From Streptomyces sp. NBC_00271 (lineage in GTDB: Bacteria; Actinomycetota; Actinomycetes; Streptomycetales; Streptomycetaceae), in contig NZ_CP108070.1 in assembly GCF_036178845.1 (NCBI RefSeq), forward strand, positions 310,001-374,000: DNA of 64,000 nucleotides, in the 5' to 3' direction. Below, in pieces: positions 16,299 through 25,111 of the stretch (the stretch's first letter is position 1; every line of letters begins with the position of its first letter). The notes below the pieces were generated by a model that was not told the origin of the DNA, did no database searches, and saw only the letters and a list, made by a program, of their open reading frames with translations. Both the position numbers and the translations under genes were made by a program.

Positions 16299-16978
16299 GC
16301 CGTCTCCCCTGTCCGTCCACTGCGCTCTGCCGAACCCCTTCGGACCCCATCAACACCCAGGCCCCCAAACCCCGAACCCAACCCCCGGAACCCGGCCCCG
16401 GACCCGCCCGGCCCGCACTACCCCAGCCCCGGACTCCCGGACCACCGGACTGCCGACACCACCAGACCCCGACACCGCCAGGCTCCGACGCCTCCAGGCC
16501 CCGGACCGCCAAGGCCCCGACACCGCCAGACCCCGACACTGCCGGACCCCGGACCGCCAGGACCCCGATACCGCCAGGCCCCGACACTGCCGGACCCCGG
16601 ACCGCAAGGGCCCCGACGCCGCCGGGCCCCGATGCCTCCAGGCCCCGCACTGCAGGGCCCCGATACCGCCAGGCCCCGACACTGCCGGACCCCGGACCGC
16701 AAGGGCTCCGATGCTGCCGGGCCCTGGCCCGCCGGAGGGCCGGCGGCGGGTGAGCCGCACCCGGCCGGACGGGATCCGCCCGACACACCGAGTAAAAAAC
16801 AGCATGGACGGTATGTCAATCTCAAACCGGTCGTCTTGTTTTCTCTCCGCCGACGCTCGAGACCCCCTCGAGAGAATCCGGCTTACGGCACATAAGTCGA
16901 CCATTCGGGCGGGATTCCGGTTGCTGCGGCCGCCCTGCCAGCGATTTGACTTCCCCATTGCCGGACCATGCGGTCTGT
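16299..16978. other. intergenic region between SARP and receptor gene
   Basis: No gene is seen in 680 bases. The left 400 bases (about 16400-16740) are imperfect repeats of a GACCCCGGACCGCAAGGCCCCGACACCGCCAG type. The right part is less GC-rich and holds the SARP-box-like heptamers and probable promoter sequences of the leftward SARP gene. Confidence 0.6.
16857..16874 (+). promoter_or_regulatory. SARP-box-like heptamer pair
   Basis: TCGAGAC (16857-16863) and TCGAGAG (16868-16874) are direct heptamers repeated with an 11-base period (4-base spacer), the spacing described for SARP binding sites. They lie upstream of the second SARP gene, so autoregulation or cross-regulation by the first SARP is possible. 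Binding is inferred from sequence only. Confidence 0.5.
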
Positions 16979-17614
16979 TTACCTGGGGGTGCGGTCGGTC
17001 CCGGCGGCCCGGGGACCGGGCAGCACCGGCAGCCGGCCCGAAGGCGCCGCGAGACCGGGCAGCAGCAGCGCCCAGAACTGCTCCACCAGATGAGGCGAGG
17101 AACGCACACGGTGACGGGAGGCAAGCCGGCCGAACCCGGCGACAGAGGCCACCACGGCCACCGCGGCCGCCTCCGGGGACACCCCCCGCGCCAGCTCCCC
17201 CGCACCCTGCGCCTCACGCAGCAGCGCATGCACCCACTCACACCACCACCGCCCCGGCCCCTGCGCACTCTTACGCGAAGGATCACCACCCAGCTCGAAC
17301 CCCGCCCGCAGCACCGGATCCACAGCCAGAGCCGCCACCAGATCACGGCTGACATCCACCAGCAACTGCAGCCCGCCGCCCCCCTCACCCTCCCGCACCA
17401 CCAGCCGCTGCACCGACACCGTCGCCGCCGCCTCCACCTCACACGCCAGAAGATCCTTGCTCGGGAAATGAAAATGCAGCGCCCCGGTACTCACACCCGC
17501 CCGCCTGCTGATCACCGGCAACGAGGCAAGGGCATACCCGTCCTCCGCAAACACCTCAGCCGCCGCACGCACCAGAGCCCGACGCGTCCGCACCGCCCGC
17601 ACCTGCCTGACCAC
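16979..17614 (-). CDS. TetR-family regulator, butyrolactone-receptor-like
   Basis: A 211-residue TetR protein. The helix-turn-helix (about 8-55: VRTRRALVRAAAEVFAEDGYALASLPVISRRAGVSTGALHFHFPSKDLLACEV) closely follows ScbR/ArpA-type receptors. The ligand domain has a GRWWCEWVHALLREAQ segment around the position of the conserved receptor Trp. GTG at 17614 has GGAGGAGG about 6 bases upstream. An ARE-like operator sits 67-94 bases upstream, so it probably represses itself. Divergence from the classical ligand-domain sequence makes a pseudo-receptor (binding antibiotics rather than butyrolactone) a reasonable alternative. Confidence 0.8.
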   Translation of the reverse strand: MVRQVRAVRTRRALVRAAAEVFAEDGYALASLPVISRRAGVSTGALHFHFPSKDLLACEVEAAATVSVQRLVVREGEGGGGLQLLVDVSRDLVAALAVDPVLRAGFELGGDPSRKSAQGPGRWWCEWVHALLREAQGAGELARGVSPEAAAVAVVASVAGFGRLASRHRVRSSPHLVEQFWALLLPGLAAPSGRLPVLPGPRAAGTDRTPR

Positions 17615-18515
17615 CCCACCCCTCCTCCCCAGCCACCACCACCCCCGCCACCCCCGGACACACCGGGACCACCCCACCCTACCAAACCGCACACGCGGTA
17701 TGTTTACCCGCACCCCTCCTCCACCCCTCCCCACCCCGGGCCACCCACCCCCGGGACCACCCACCCGGCCACCCCCACCCCGGCACAGAAACACACAGAC
17801 AAACCCACCGACACCCGCCCCCACACCCCGGACACCAGACCCCACCGGCAGACCCCACCGGCAGGACCCACCACCGCCACACCCCGACACCAGACCCCGC
17901 CACCGGGACACACCACCAGACCGCACCACCGGACCCCACCCCACCGGAAGAGACCCACCCCGCCCGCCCAGCCCTCCCGCACACCCCCCGCACGAGGACC
18001 CCCGCACAACCAACGACACAAACCAGGCCAGGCCAGAGGAGAGCAGGCCAGGCACAGCAGGGAAAGACACACGGCACCACAACAGGGACGCCACCACAGG
18101 CCCGCCCCACCATCAGCGGCCGCACTCAACGCCCGCTCGCACCCCACCAGAACCCACCCCGCCCCGCCACGGACAGCACCCCGGCCACACCACAACCACA
18201 AGGACCAGGACCAGGACCAGGCACACACAGACGGCCCAGACCGGCCAGGACAGGACCCCGCACACACGCACAGGCCACACAACGCCGACAGCCAGGACAG
18301 ACCACACGGACCAAATGAACCAGCCGGGCCAGACAAGCCAGGCGGACCCGATGAACCGGACAGGCCAGGGGGCCGGACACGCCAGGCAGGCCAGACAAGC
18401 CAGGCAGGCCAGGCCGGCCAGGCGGACCAGATGAACCGGACGGGCCAGGGGCCGGACAGACCAGGGGGCCAGGCGGGCCAGGCGGGCCAGGGGGCCAGGG
18501 GGAAACGGGCCGGAG
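17615..18515. other. 901-bp intergenic region, repeat-rich
   Basis: Apart from the ARE-like site at its left edge I see no gene. 17630-18000 is strongly CCAC/ACCC-biased. About 18310-18500 consists of GCCAGGC/GGCAGGCCA/GGACCAGATGAACC-type repeats. Open frames exist but give only Pro/Arg/Gly/Thr repeats. Confidence 0.6.
17681..17708. promoter_or_regulatory. autoregulatory-element-like operator
   Basis: ACCAAACCGCACACGCGGTA followed by TGTTTACC contains inverted half-sites CAAACCG and CGGTATGTTT. This matches the general ARE layout recognised by ScbR/ArpA-type receptors (CAAACCG...CGGTWTGTTT). It is 67 bases upstream of the start of the 16979-17614 regulator. Confidence 0.65.
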
Positions 18516-19205
18516 TCAGGCCGGAGCGCCGACCCCGCCCAGACCGGCCGGCTCCCCCGCCTCCGCCGCCAGCCGCTCACCCTCCGCAGCCACCTCAGCA
18601 GCCCGGGCCGGATCAATCACCAGCCTGCCCAGCACCGCCGGCACCGCCACACTCGGCAGCAGATGCTCAAACAACGCACACACCCGCTCCTCCAGATCCT
18701 CCCGGCCCGACAACGTATGCGAATACACCTGCACCCCCGTCCACGCCGCCGAGAACACCCACGCACTCTCCGCCACATCCACCTGCGGCAACAACTCCCC
18801 CTGCTCCTGCGCCTCCCGCAACACCCGCTCCGTCGCATCCAGCCACGTCCGGATCGTCCACGTACCGAAAACCGCCCCCATCTCCTGACCCAACGACAAC
18901 CGCGCCGACGCAGACACCACCGGATGACGCCGCATCCGATACGCCAACGCCAGCCCCATATCCACCAACTCCTGCAACTTACTCACCCGCGGCGCCAGCA
19001 CAAACCCCGCAAACTGCTCCCCCAACACCCCCTCCGCCAACGCCCGCTTCGACGGAAAATGAAAATACAAAGCCCCCTTCGTCACCCCCGCCCGCGCCAA
19101 CACCTCACCAATCGTCGCCGCCTCATACCCACGCTCATCAAAAACCGACGCCGCCGCATCCAAAATCAACCGCCGCGTGCGCACCGCACGCTCCTGCCGC
19201 ACCAC
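18516..19205 (-). CDS. gamma-butyrolactone receptor-type TetR repressor (ScbR/ArpA family)
   Basis: A 229-residue protein that follows the butyrolactone receptor pattern along its length: RAVRTRRLILDAAASVFDERGYEAATIGEVLARAGVTKGALYFHFPSKRALAEGVL (about 5-60), KLQELVDMGLALAYRMRRHPVVSASARLSLGQEM, and FGTWTIRTW containing the conserved Trp of the ligand pocket. GTG at 19205 has GGAGG 4 bases upstream. A degenerate ARE lies about 60 bases upstream. The C-terminal tail is long and Ala/Gly/Glu-rich. No butyrolactone synthase (AfsA-like) gene is in the window, so the signal must be made elsewhere. Confidence 0.87.
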   Translation of the reverse strand: MVRQERAVRTRRLILDAAASVFDERGYEAATIGEVLARAGVTKGALYFHFPSKRALAEGVLGEQFAGFVLAPRVSKLQELVDMGLALAYRMRRHPVVSASARLSLGQEMGAVFGTWTIRTWLDATERVLREAQEQGELLPQVDVAESAWVFSAAWTGVQVYSHTLSGREDLEERVCALFEHLLPSVAVPAVLGRLVIDPARAAEVAAEGERLAAEAGEPAGLGGVGAPA

Positions 19206-19265
19206 AAAACCTCCAAAGACCAACCCACAACCCACCACAACATGTTCCCTGCAACCACCCCAAAC

Positions 19266-19287
19266 CAAACCAGCTAGTCCGTATATT
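19266..19287. promoter_or_regulatory. degenerate autoregulatory-element-like site
   Basis: CAAACCAGCTAGTCCGTATA and the following TTC have the half-sites CAAACCRG and CCGTATATT in the same arrangement as the better site at 17681-17708. It is 61 bases upstream of the 18516-19205 receptor gene. The DNA beyond it (19290-19440) is CCCA/CCAC-rich with no gene. Confidence 0.45.
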
Positions 19288-19448
19288 CACAACCCCCCAA
19301 CCCCCACCCAACCCCACCCAACAACCAAAACCAACCCCCACCCCCCACCCACCCACCACCCACCCCCACCAGCCCAAACACCCCCACCCACCCACCACCA
19401 CCCCACCCAACCCCACCCAACCGGACGACCCGATTCAACCCCCCACCC

Positions 19449-19647
19449 CGACCGTCTGGTCCCGCGCACCGTCAGTACCGTCGACCGCCGCTCGTTCCAG
19501 GTGTCGATCACCGACGCGGGCCGGCAACTGACCAAACAGGTCGCCGCTCAGTTCGCCGAGCGGATCGAGAGCTGTGTCGCTCCCCTGTCCGAAGCCGAAC
19601 GGAAGCGGCTGTCCCGCATGGCGACCCGGATCGTGACCGCCGACGAC
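19449..19647 (+). pseudogene. 3' remnant of a MarR-family regulator
   Basis: About 66 residues of the dimerisation/wing region of a MarR repressor are legible: RTVSTVDRRSFQVSITDAGR (wing plus following helix), then VAPLSEAERKRLSRMATR. The DNA-binding helices and start are missing. It is the left-most piece of a mosaic of gene fragments. Confidence 0.6.
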
Positions 19648-19651
19648 CATG

Positions 19652-19802
19652 ACGCCTGGTGCGCCGCAGCGATGTCCGCGAGCGGGTACACGCTGTCGAT
19701 CACCGGGCGCAGCGCGCCCGACGTGACGAAGGCGGCCACACCGCGCAACACGGAGGTTTCAGGGCTGGCACTGAAGATGCGAATATGTCGGGAACCGTGC
19801 AC
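19652..19802 (-). pseudogene. 3' fragment of a zinc-binding/quinone oxidoreductase
   Basis: About 50 residues on the minus strand, GSRHIRIFSASPETS...FVTSGALRPVIDSVYPLADIAAAHQA, match the end of MDR-superfamily oxidoreductases (substrate-domain strand plus the IAAAHQA helix). No start, cofactor domain or terminal GKRVV strand is present, so it is a remnant. Confidence 0.55.
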
Positions 19803-19814
19803 GATCGAAGCGGC

Positions 19815-19975
19815 GATCGAGGGCGTCTGGTCGCTGTTACGGCGTGGGCCGCTGGCAAATACCGCCTTCACCGACGACGAACACCTTCAACGCACCCTCC
19901 GCCGGGGCCTGCGCCACATCCAACTCCCCCCAACCTGATCGACGGCTGCCTCACCGGCACCGGACTCACAGCGGA
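19815..19975 (+). pseudogene. 3' remnant of an IS630-family transposase
   Basis: EGVWSLLRRGPLANTAFTDD and HLQRTLRRGLRHIQL correspond to the Glu-containing C-terminus of an IS630 DDE transposase of a different subgroup from the one at 6168-7307. The final LIDGCLTGTGL is in another frame, after a one-base shift in a C-run at about 19930. Its end abuts the truncated reductase gene on the right. Confidence 0.6.
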
Positions 19976-20507
19976 CGTCGTCGGTGAACAGGACGCCATC
20001 GCGGGTACCAGCGACGAGTTCGTGCACGGCACGCTCATGCACGGAACGCCCGCCGCCGACGATCAGCGACGTGCGGGCGACAACAGCCTCTGGATACACC
20101 GCGAGAATCCCGGTCTCCGCCGCCGCCTTCGCTGCTCCGTAGGAAGTGACGGGGTCAGGGAGGCAGGTCTCGTCATACATGACTCCGGCACCGGAGAACA
20201 CCGCATCGCTGGACACCTGGATCAGACCGCTTCCGTACTTCGCCGCTGCCATCGCGAGCCGGACGGGGCCCTGCGCCGTAACCGCCCAGTCGTCCTTGAC
20301 GCTCGATGCGTTGACGACGAGACGGGACTCACCTCGGCCATGACGGCGTCCCGCGTCCCGCAAGTCGAGAGGGTACCAAGCGGTTTGGGAGGATCCGCGG
20401 GGCTTCTTCGCGTAGTACGTCGCGGCCGTGGTGTGCCCGGCCGCTCTCGCCTGCCGGGTCAGCTCAGCGCCGAGGAAGCCGCTGCCGCCAGTGATCAACG
20501 ATGTCAT
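19970..20507 (-). pseudogene. truncated RmlD-like dTDP-sugar reductase / NAD-dependent epimerase
   Basis: Begins MTSLITGGSGFLGAELTRQA with an intact Rossmann GGxGFLG, and has ALIQVSSDAVFSG-like and SYGAAKAAAE (catalytic YxxxK) motifs, as in SDR-type dTDP-4-dehydrorhamnose reductases. Only about 178 of the usual ~290 residues remain: family similarity ends at FTDDVRC, where the IS630 remnant begins. The remaining codons to 19887 are foreign. It presumably once made or modified a deoxysugar. Confidence 0.7.
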
Positions 20508-20630
20508 GGTGCGACACGGTAGACCGGTCCCGGCACCGTCAGCACCGGCGGAGGCTCGGTTCCCGAGTCGTCCGCGCTGGGCGAAGGGCGGTCACCCTGA
20601 GTTCGGGTGACCGCCCTTCGCCAGCCGGTG

Positions 20631-20780
20631 TTACTCCTGGGGGCGCCAGACGTAGCGGACGTCCGGCTCTCGCTCATCGTTGCGCAGCCCGCCCGTTCGC
20701 TCGACCTCGACGAAGCCGTGCCGCTCGTAGAACCGCTGCGCCGACTCGTTGACCTGAAACGTCCACAGCGCGAACCCGCC
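20631..20780 (-). pseudogene. 3' remnant of a GNAT acetyltransferase
   Basis: The last 49 residues of a GNAT N-acetyltransferase are present: ALWTFQVNESAQRFYERHGFVEVERT (the C-terminal acetyl-CoA fold helix and strand), then DVRYVWRPQE. The 5' part is missing, and the break coincides with the start of the decayed IS1380 transposase. Confidence 0.65.
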
Positions 20781-20782
20781 CG

Positions 20783-22135
20783 CGTGTCCGCGTCGAGGGT
20801 GGTGGCCGCTCGGTGGTCTCGCAGGCCGGGGCGGTGCTCCTGGTCGAGACGGCCCGCAAGTCCGGCCTGGACACCGCGATATCGGCGGCAATGGCGCCCT
20901 GGCGCAAGCCACGGGCAGGGCACGACCCGGGCAAGGTCCTGCTGGATATCGCGCTCGCAACAGCTCTGGGCGGGGACTGCCCCGCCGATGTCGCCATGCT
21001 GCGGGCCGAGCCCGACGTGTTCGGCCCGGTGGCATCCGACCCCACGGTCTTCCCGGCTCATCGACGCCCTCGCCGCAGCCGGCCCGAAGGCCCTCACCGC
21101 GATCCGCACGGCGCGAGCCGAAGTACGTACGCGGGTCTGGGGGCTGGCCGGGGCTAACGGCCCAGCCGCCGACGGCCACGTGATCGTGGACATCGATGGG
21201 GTGCTGGTCCTTGCGCACTCCGGGAAGTAGGACGCCACCCCGACCTGGAGAAGACCTTCGGCCATCATCCGCTCGTCGCGTTCGTCGACCACGGCCAGGC
21301 CGGTTCCAGGGAGCCGGTGGCCGCGCTGCTGCGGCCCGGCAACGCAGGCTCCAACACCGCGAGCGATCACATCACCACCACCCAGCTCGCCCTGGCCCAG
21401 CTGCCCAGACACCTGCGGCGGGGACACCGGACACTGATCCGCACCGACTCCGCCGGCGGCACCCACTCCTTTCTCGACTGGCTCTCCAGACCGGGCCGGT
21501 GGCTGTCGTATTCCGTCGGAATGACTATCACCGACGCCATCCATCAGGCCGTGCTGAAGATCCCGAAGAAGGCATGGACACCGGCCTACGACGCCGGCGG
21601 CACCGAGCGGCCCGGCGCCTGGGTCGCCGAGATCACCGACATGCCCGACCTCTCCTCCTGGCCGAAGGGCATGCGGCTGATCGTCCGCAAGGAACGCCCG
21701 TACCCCGGCGCCCAGTTGCGCTTCACCGACCTCGACGGACTGCGGCTGACCTGCTTCGCAACCAACACCAAAGGCGGTCAGCTCGCCGACCTCGAACTGC
21801 GTCACCGCCGCCGGGCCCGCTGCGAGGACCGCATCCGAAACGCCCGCGACACCGGCCTGCGCAACCTGCCCCTGCACGACACCGCACAGAACCGGATCTG
21901 GCTGGAGATCGTCTCGCTCGCACTCGACCTCCTCGCCTGGATGCCGATGCTCGCCCTGACCGACAAGACCCGCCGCTGGGAACCCAAAAAGCTCCGCCTG
22001 CGGCTGTTCTCCGCCGCCGCCCAACTCGTCACCACCGGCCGCACCCGCCGACTCCGCTTCACCACCCCATGGCCCTGGACCGACAAGATCACCCGGGCAA
22101 TCGACCGGCTCCAGGCCCTGTCGAACCCCGGCTGA
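20783..22135 (+). pseudogene. decayed IS1380-family transposase
   Basis: A full-length but broken transposase. SVVSQAGAVLLVETARKSGL and HDPGKVLLDIALATALGGDC begin it; VIVDIDGVLVLAHSGK carries the first catalytic Asp and is followed by an in-frame TAG at about 21228-21230 (Gln expected). After frame changes near 21055 and 21240 the rest is intact: LVAFVDHGQAGSREPVAALLRPGNAGSNTASDH, RTDSAGGTHSFLDWLS, and on to the stop at 22135. At least two shifts plus the nonsense codon make it inactive. Confidence 0.8.
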
Positions 22136-22334
22136 CCAGCCACTTCAACGGCCCCAACGACCCGCACCACCACCCCGGGAAAGTGGAACCCGGCGCCCAC
22201 CCGACGCGACAACCGGGCCGTCAACCTGCCCCAGACCCGAAAAGACCGCACCTCGCAAAAACAGAGTCCCCGTCAGCACAGCACACCGACGAGGACTCAT
22301 GAACGATCGAGGCTGGCGGAGCGCGAAGAGTCAA

Positions 22335-22690
22335 CCGGGATCCGACCTGGTGATCCGATTCTGCTGGCTCCGGACTACCGCATCGACGAACTCCTCAGCC
22401 TGTACACGCGCAGTAGTCCGTTCCGGGGGTGCACGAGGAAGACGAAGCGGAACTACATCACGGACGACTGTCTGTTCCTCAACTTCCTGTGGCTGCGGGG
22501 GAAGGTCTGGACGCAGGCGGTGAAAGCGGATTTGGACACCCGGTGCCGGTGGGCGGAAACAAGTGGAATCGTGAACTGACCACACTGATGAACCTGTACA
22601 CGTGGGCGACGAAGCCGGGGAACGAGTTCGTGCCGCGCAGCACGATCCCGCTGCACCAGGCGGTGGGCCGCGCGCCACGTCCCGCAGTGG
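22335..22690 (+). pseudogene. N-terminal fragment of a tyrosine-recombinase integrase
   Basis: DPILLAPDYRIDELLSLYTR, KRNYITDDCLFLNFLWLRGK and VWTQAVKADLD match the SAM-like core-binding domain of actinobacterial phage/plasmid integrases. A shift at about 22545 is needed to read the continuation VGGNKWNRELTTLMNLYTWA. The catalytic domain with its R-H-R-Y residues is absent, cut off before the TetR gene. It marks a former integrative element in this fragment-rich zone. The ~200 bases before it (22136-22334) show nothing recognisable. Confidence 0.6.
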
Positions 22691-22702
22691 CCCTGAGTCG
22701 CA

Positions 22703-23311
22703 TCAGTCGAGGGCGTGGCTGCGGCCGGTCTGCAGGATCTCGTCGGAGAGCTCAGGCTCGACGTGGCGTACGGCGCGGGCGAGCATCAGCGCGCCGACCA
22801 TTTCGCTGAGCAGGCGGATGGCCCTGTGGCGGGCCTCGGCCGGGTCGAGCTCGTGGCCCTTCTCCTCGGCTTCGCGCAGGAACTCGGCGGCGAAGCCGGT
22901 GAGGTAACCCTCGACGCCTTCGGCGTACGCGCTCTGCACGGCTTCGCTGTGCCGTCCGGCGTCGGTGACCAGGGAGGCGGAGGGGCAGCCGCCGTCCGGG
23001 GCGTCACGGTGCGCGGTGGACAGGTACCCGGCCACGACCCGCTCCAGCGGAGAGCCGCCCTGGCCCGGACCGTCCTCGATCGTCCGGGCCAGGCCCCCGA
23101 GCGAGGCGGCGAAGGAGGCGCCGCACACCTCCACGGCCAGGTCGTTCTTGGAGGCGAAGTGGTTGTAGAAGCCGCCGTGGGTGAGTCCGGCTTCCTTCAT
23201 CAACTCGGCGATGCCGACCGCGTCGATGCCCTGCGAGCGAAACATGCGGCCCGCCGCTTCCAGGATGTTCTGCCGGTTGCGGGCCTTGTCCTCCTTGGTG
23301 ATCCGCGGCAT
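22703..23311 (-). CDS. TetR-family repressor of the adjacent redox operon
   Basis: A 202-residue TetR protein. The helix-turn-helix (about 8-52) reads NRQNILEAAGRMFRSQGIDAVGIAELMKEAGLTHGGFYNHFASKNDLA; the C-terminal domain has GCPSASLVTDAGR, typical of the TetR_C group found beside oxidoreductases, whose Cys can sense electrophiles or quinones. ATG at 23311 has AAAGGA 7 bases upstream. It is divergent from the oxidoreductase at 23419 across a 107-base spacer with repeated ATGATG/CATCAT palindromes. Repression of itself and of the operon is the likely role. Confidence 0.88.
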   Translation of the reverse strand: MPRITKEDKARNRQNILEAAGRMFRSQGIDAVGIAELMKEAGLTHGGFYNHFASKNDLAVEVCGASFAASLGGLARTIEDGPGQGGSPLERVVAGYLSTAHRDAPDGGCPSASLVTDAGRHSEAVQSAYAEGVEGYLTGFAAEFLREAEEKGHELDPAEARHRAIRLLSEMVGALMLARAVRHVEPELSDEILQTGRSHALD

Positions 23312-23337
23312 GGCCGTCCTTTCGCATCGCTCTCGAT

Positions 23338-23402
23338 TTGACATTTTTAATGATGCCTCTCATCATAGCAGAAGTTCCAATGATGCCCATCATCAATAGT
23401 TC
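23338..23402. promoter_or_regulatory. divergent promoter/operator region with two ATGATG-CATCAT palindromes
   Basis: ATGATGCCTCTCATCAT (about 23350-23366) and ATGATGCCCATCAT (about 23380-23393) are two inverted repeats about 30 bases apart. A TTGACA hexamer at 23338-23343 could be a -35 element for the rightward operon. The paired sites are a natural operator for the TetR dimer encoded at 22703-23311. Confidence 0.6.
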
Positions 23403-23418
23403 GTGGAAGGGGAGCGTC

Positions 23419-24426
23419 ATGCGCGCCATCGCCTACGACCAGCACGGAGAAGCCGGGCAGGTACTACGCCTGAGCGAGCAGCTGGCCCCTGCTGCGCCCG
23501 CGGCCGGGCAGGTGCAGGTGCGGGTGCTGTCCCGGCCGATCCACCCCGGCGACCTGGCGGGAGTAGAGGGCCTTCCGGGTGGGCCGCGGCAGCGGTTCGC
23601 TACGCCACGGATTCCCGGCGTGGAGGGAATGGGCGTCATCGAGACCGTCGGCGAGGGCGTGCAGGATCTGCGGCCCGGTCAGCGGGTGGCGTTCTTCCCG
23701 GTGCCGGCCGCGTGGAGCGAACTCGTCACGGCGCCGACCGATCTGGTGGTGCCGGTGCCCGAGTCCCTCAGCGACGAGACCGCGGCCTTGATGCTGGTCA
23801 ACCCGCTCACCCTGCTCACCTTGCTGCGGGCGGTCGAGGACGCCCAGCACAGCCAGGCCGGTCCGGTGGTGCAGACGGCCGCCGGTTCGTCGGTGGGAAA
23901 ACTGGTCAGCGCCGCAGCACTCAAGCACGGCATCCCGCTGGTCAACCTGGTACGCAGCGCCACGGGGGCGCAGACCTTGCGCCAGCGCTTCCCCGGACTG
24001 CCGGCCATCTCGACGGCCGACGCGGACTGGCGCACTCAGGTCCAGGACGCGACCGGCGGCCGGGGTGCCCAGGTCATACTGGACGCGGTGGGCGGATCCC
24101 TGACCGGTGAACTGGCCGGGCTGCTCACCGACGGCGGCACGCTGATCACCTACGGACAGCTCGGTTCCGGCAGCACGCCGCTGGAGTCGCTCGCGCTGAC
24201 CCCGCGGGCCCTGACCCTGCGGGGCACGTCCATCGGCCAGTGGATGACCCGCACGCCTGAGGAACGGGCCGAGGACATCGCCTTCGCCGCCCGTCTGGCC
24301 GCGACAGCCCCGGAACTCTTCGAGGTCGCCGCCAGCTACGACCTCGCCGACTTCGCGAAGGCCATCGACCATGTCCGCCGCCCCGGCAAGAGCGGAACCG
24401 TCCTGCTCACCAGCCCCGCATCCTGA
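23419..24426 (+). CDS. quinone oxidoreductase-like MDR-family reductase
   Basis: A 335-residue zinc-independent medium-chain dehydrogenase/reductase. The GroES-like domain (about 1-130) includes RPIHPGDLAGVEG and PRIPGVEGMGVIETVGEGVQDLRPGQRVAF; the NADPH-binding domain (about 135-270) includes VVQTAAGSSVGKLVSAAAL, in place of the more usual GAxGGVG, and VILDAVGGSLTGEL. Such enzymes reduce quinones, enones or 2-enoyl thioesters. ATG at 23419 follows GGAAGGGGAG. First gene of a four-gene rightward operon (gaps 20, 62 and 15 bases). Confidence 0.9.
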   Translation: MRAIAYDQHGEAGQVLRLSEQLAPAAPAAGQVQVRVLSRPIHPGDLAGVEGLPGGPRQRFATPRIPGVEGMGVIETVGEGVQDLRPGQRVAFFPVPAAWSELVTAPTDLVVPVPESLSDETAALMLVNPLTLLTLLRAVEDAQHSQAGPVVQTAAGSSVGKLVSAAALKHGIPLVNLVRSATGAQTLRQRFPGLPAISTADADWRTQVQDATGGRGAQVILDAVGGSLTGELAGLLTDGGTLITYGQLGSGSTPLESLALTPRALTLRGTSIGQWMTRTPEERAEDIAFAARLAATAPELFEVAASYDLADFAKAIDHVRRPGKSGTVLLTSPAS

Positions 24427-24446
24427 ACCCCACGAAGGGCACCGCC

Positions 24447-25049
24447 ATGAAGATCGGAACCCTCGGCGCCGGAACCGTCGCCCAGGCCATCGCCCGCCAC
24501 GCCGTGGCCCACGGCCACCAGGTCGTACTGAGCAACAGCCACGGCCCCGCCTCCCTGGCCGGCCTCGCCGACGAACTCGGACCGCTCGCCCACGCCGGCA
24601 CCCCAGAGGAAGCCGCCGCCGCGGAACTCGTCGTACTCGCAGTCGGCTGGCCCCAGATCCCGGACGCGGTAGCCGGCCTGCCCCCCTTCGACGGGCGCAT
24701 CGTCATCGACGCCACCAACCAGTTCGCCTCCCCGCCCCCGCACACGAAGATCGCCGACCTGGGCGAGCTGACCGGCAGCGAACACGTCGCCTCACTGCTG
24801 CCCGGAGCCCGCGTCGTCAAGGCGTTCAACACCCTCTACGGCCAGTACATCGCCGCCGACCCGCGCCACCAGGCCGGACGCCAGGTGCTGTTCCTCGCCG
24901 GTGACGACGCCGACGCCAAGACCACCGTCAAGGACCTCACCGCCGCCTTCGGCTTCGCCCCCGTCGACCTCGGCTCCTTGCGCGAGGGCGGACGCCTCAT
25001 GCAGCTCGGCGGCCCACTCTCCGGCCTCCACGCCCTCAAACAGGACTGA
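24447..25049 (+). CDS. NADPH-dependent F420-reductase-like oxidoreductase
   Basis: A 200-residue protein of the F420-dependent NADP oxidoreductase/ProC-like fold. The dinucleotide motif GTLGAGTVAQAIARHAVAHGHQVVLSNS starts at residue 4. It is followed by VLAVGWPQIPDA, VIDATNQ and VVKAFNTLYG, all typical of the family; the C-terminal part (REGGRLMQLGGPLSGLHAL) closes the fold. It may transfer hydride between NADPH and F420 or act on another small substrate. Neighbours are other reductases under a TetR repressor, so detoxification of electrophiles is a sensible context. Intact. Confidence 0.85.
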   Translation: MKIGTLGAGTVAQAIARHAVAHGHQVVLSNSHGPASLAGLADELGPLAHAGTPEEAAAAELVVLAVGWPQIPDAVAGLPPFDGRIVIDATNQFASPPPHTKIADLGELTGSEHVASLLPGARVVKAFNTLYGQYIAADPRHQAGRQVLFLAGDDADAKTTVKDLTAAFGFAPVDLGSLREGGRLMQLGGPLSGLHALKQD

Positions 25050-25111
25050 GCCGGGCCCTCACCCATTCCCCGCTCTCCTCCTCATCCCCCCTCAGCACAA
25101 GGAAGTTGCTC

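Noticed and set aside
16809..16830. Third ARE-like site (GGTATGTCAATCTCAAACCGG)
   Set aside because: The half-sites are in the wrong order and orientation compared with the other two sites, so it is not a standard ARE.
16946..19531. An 861-residue plus-strand open frame across the two TetR genes
   Set aside because: Its sequence is almost entirely Pro/Thr/His/Arg repeats, it opposes two well-supported repressors, and it has no ribosome site.
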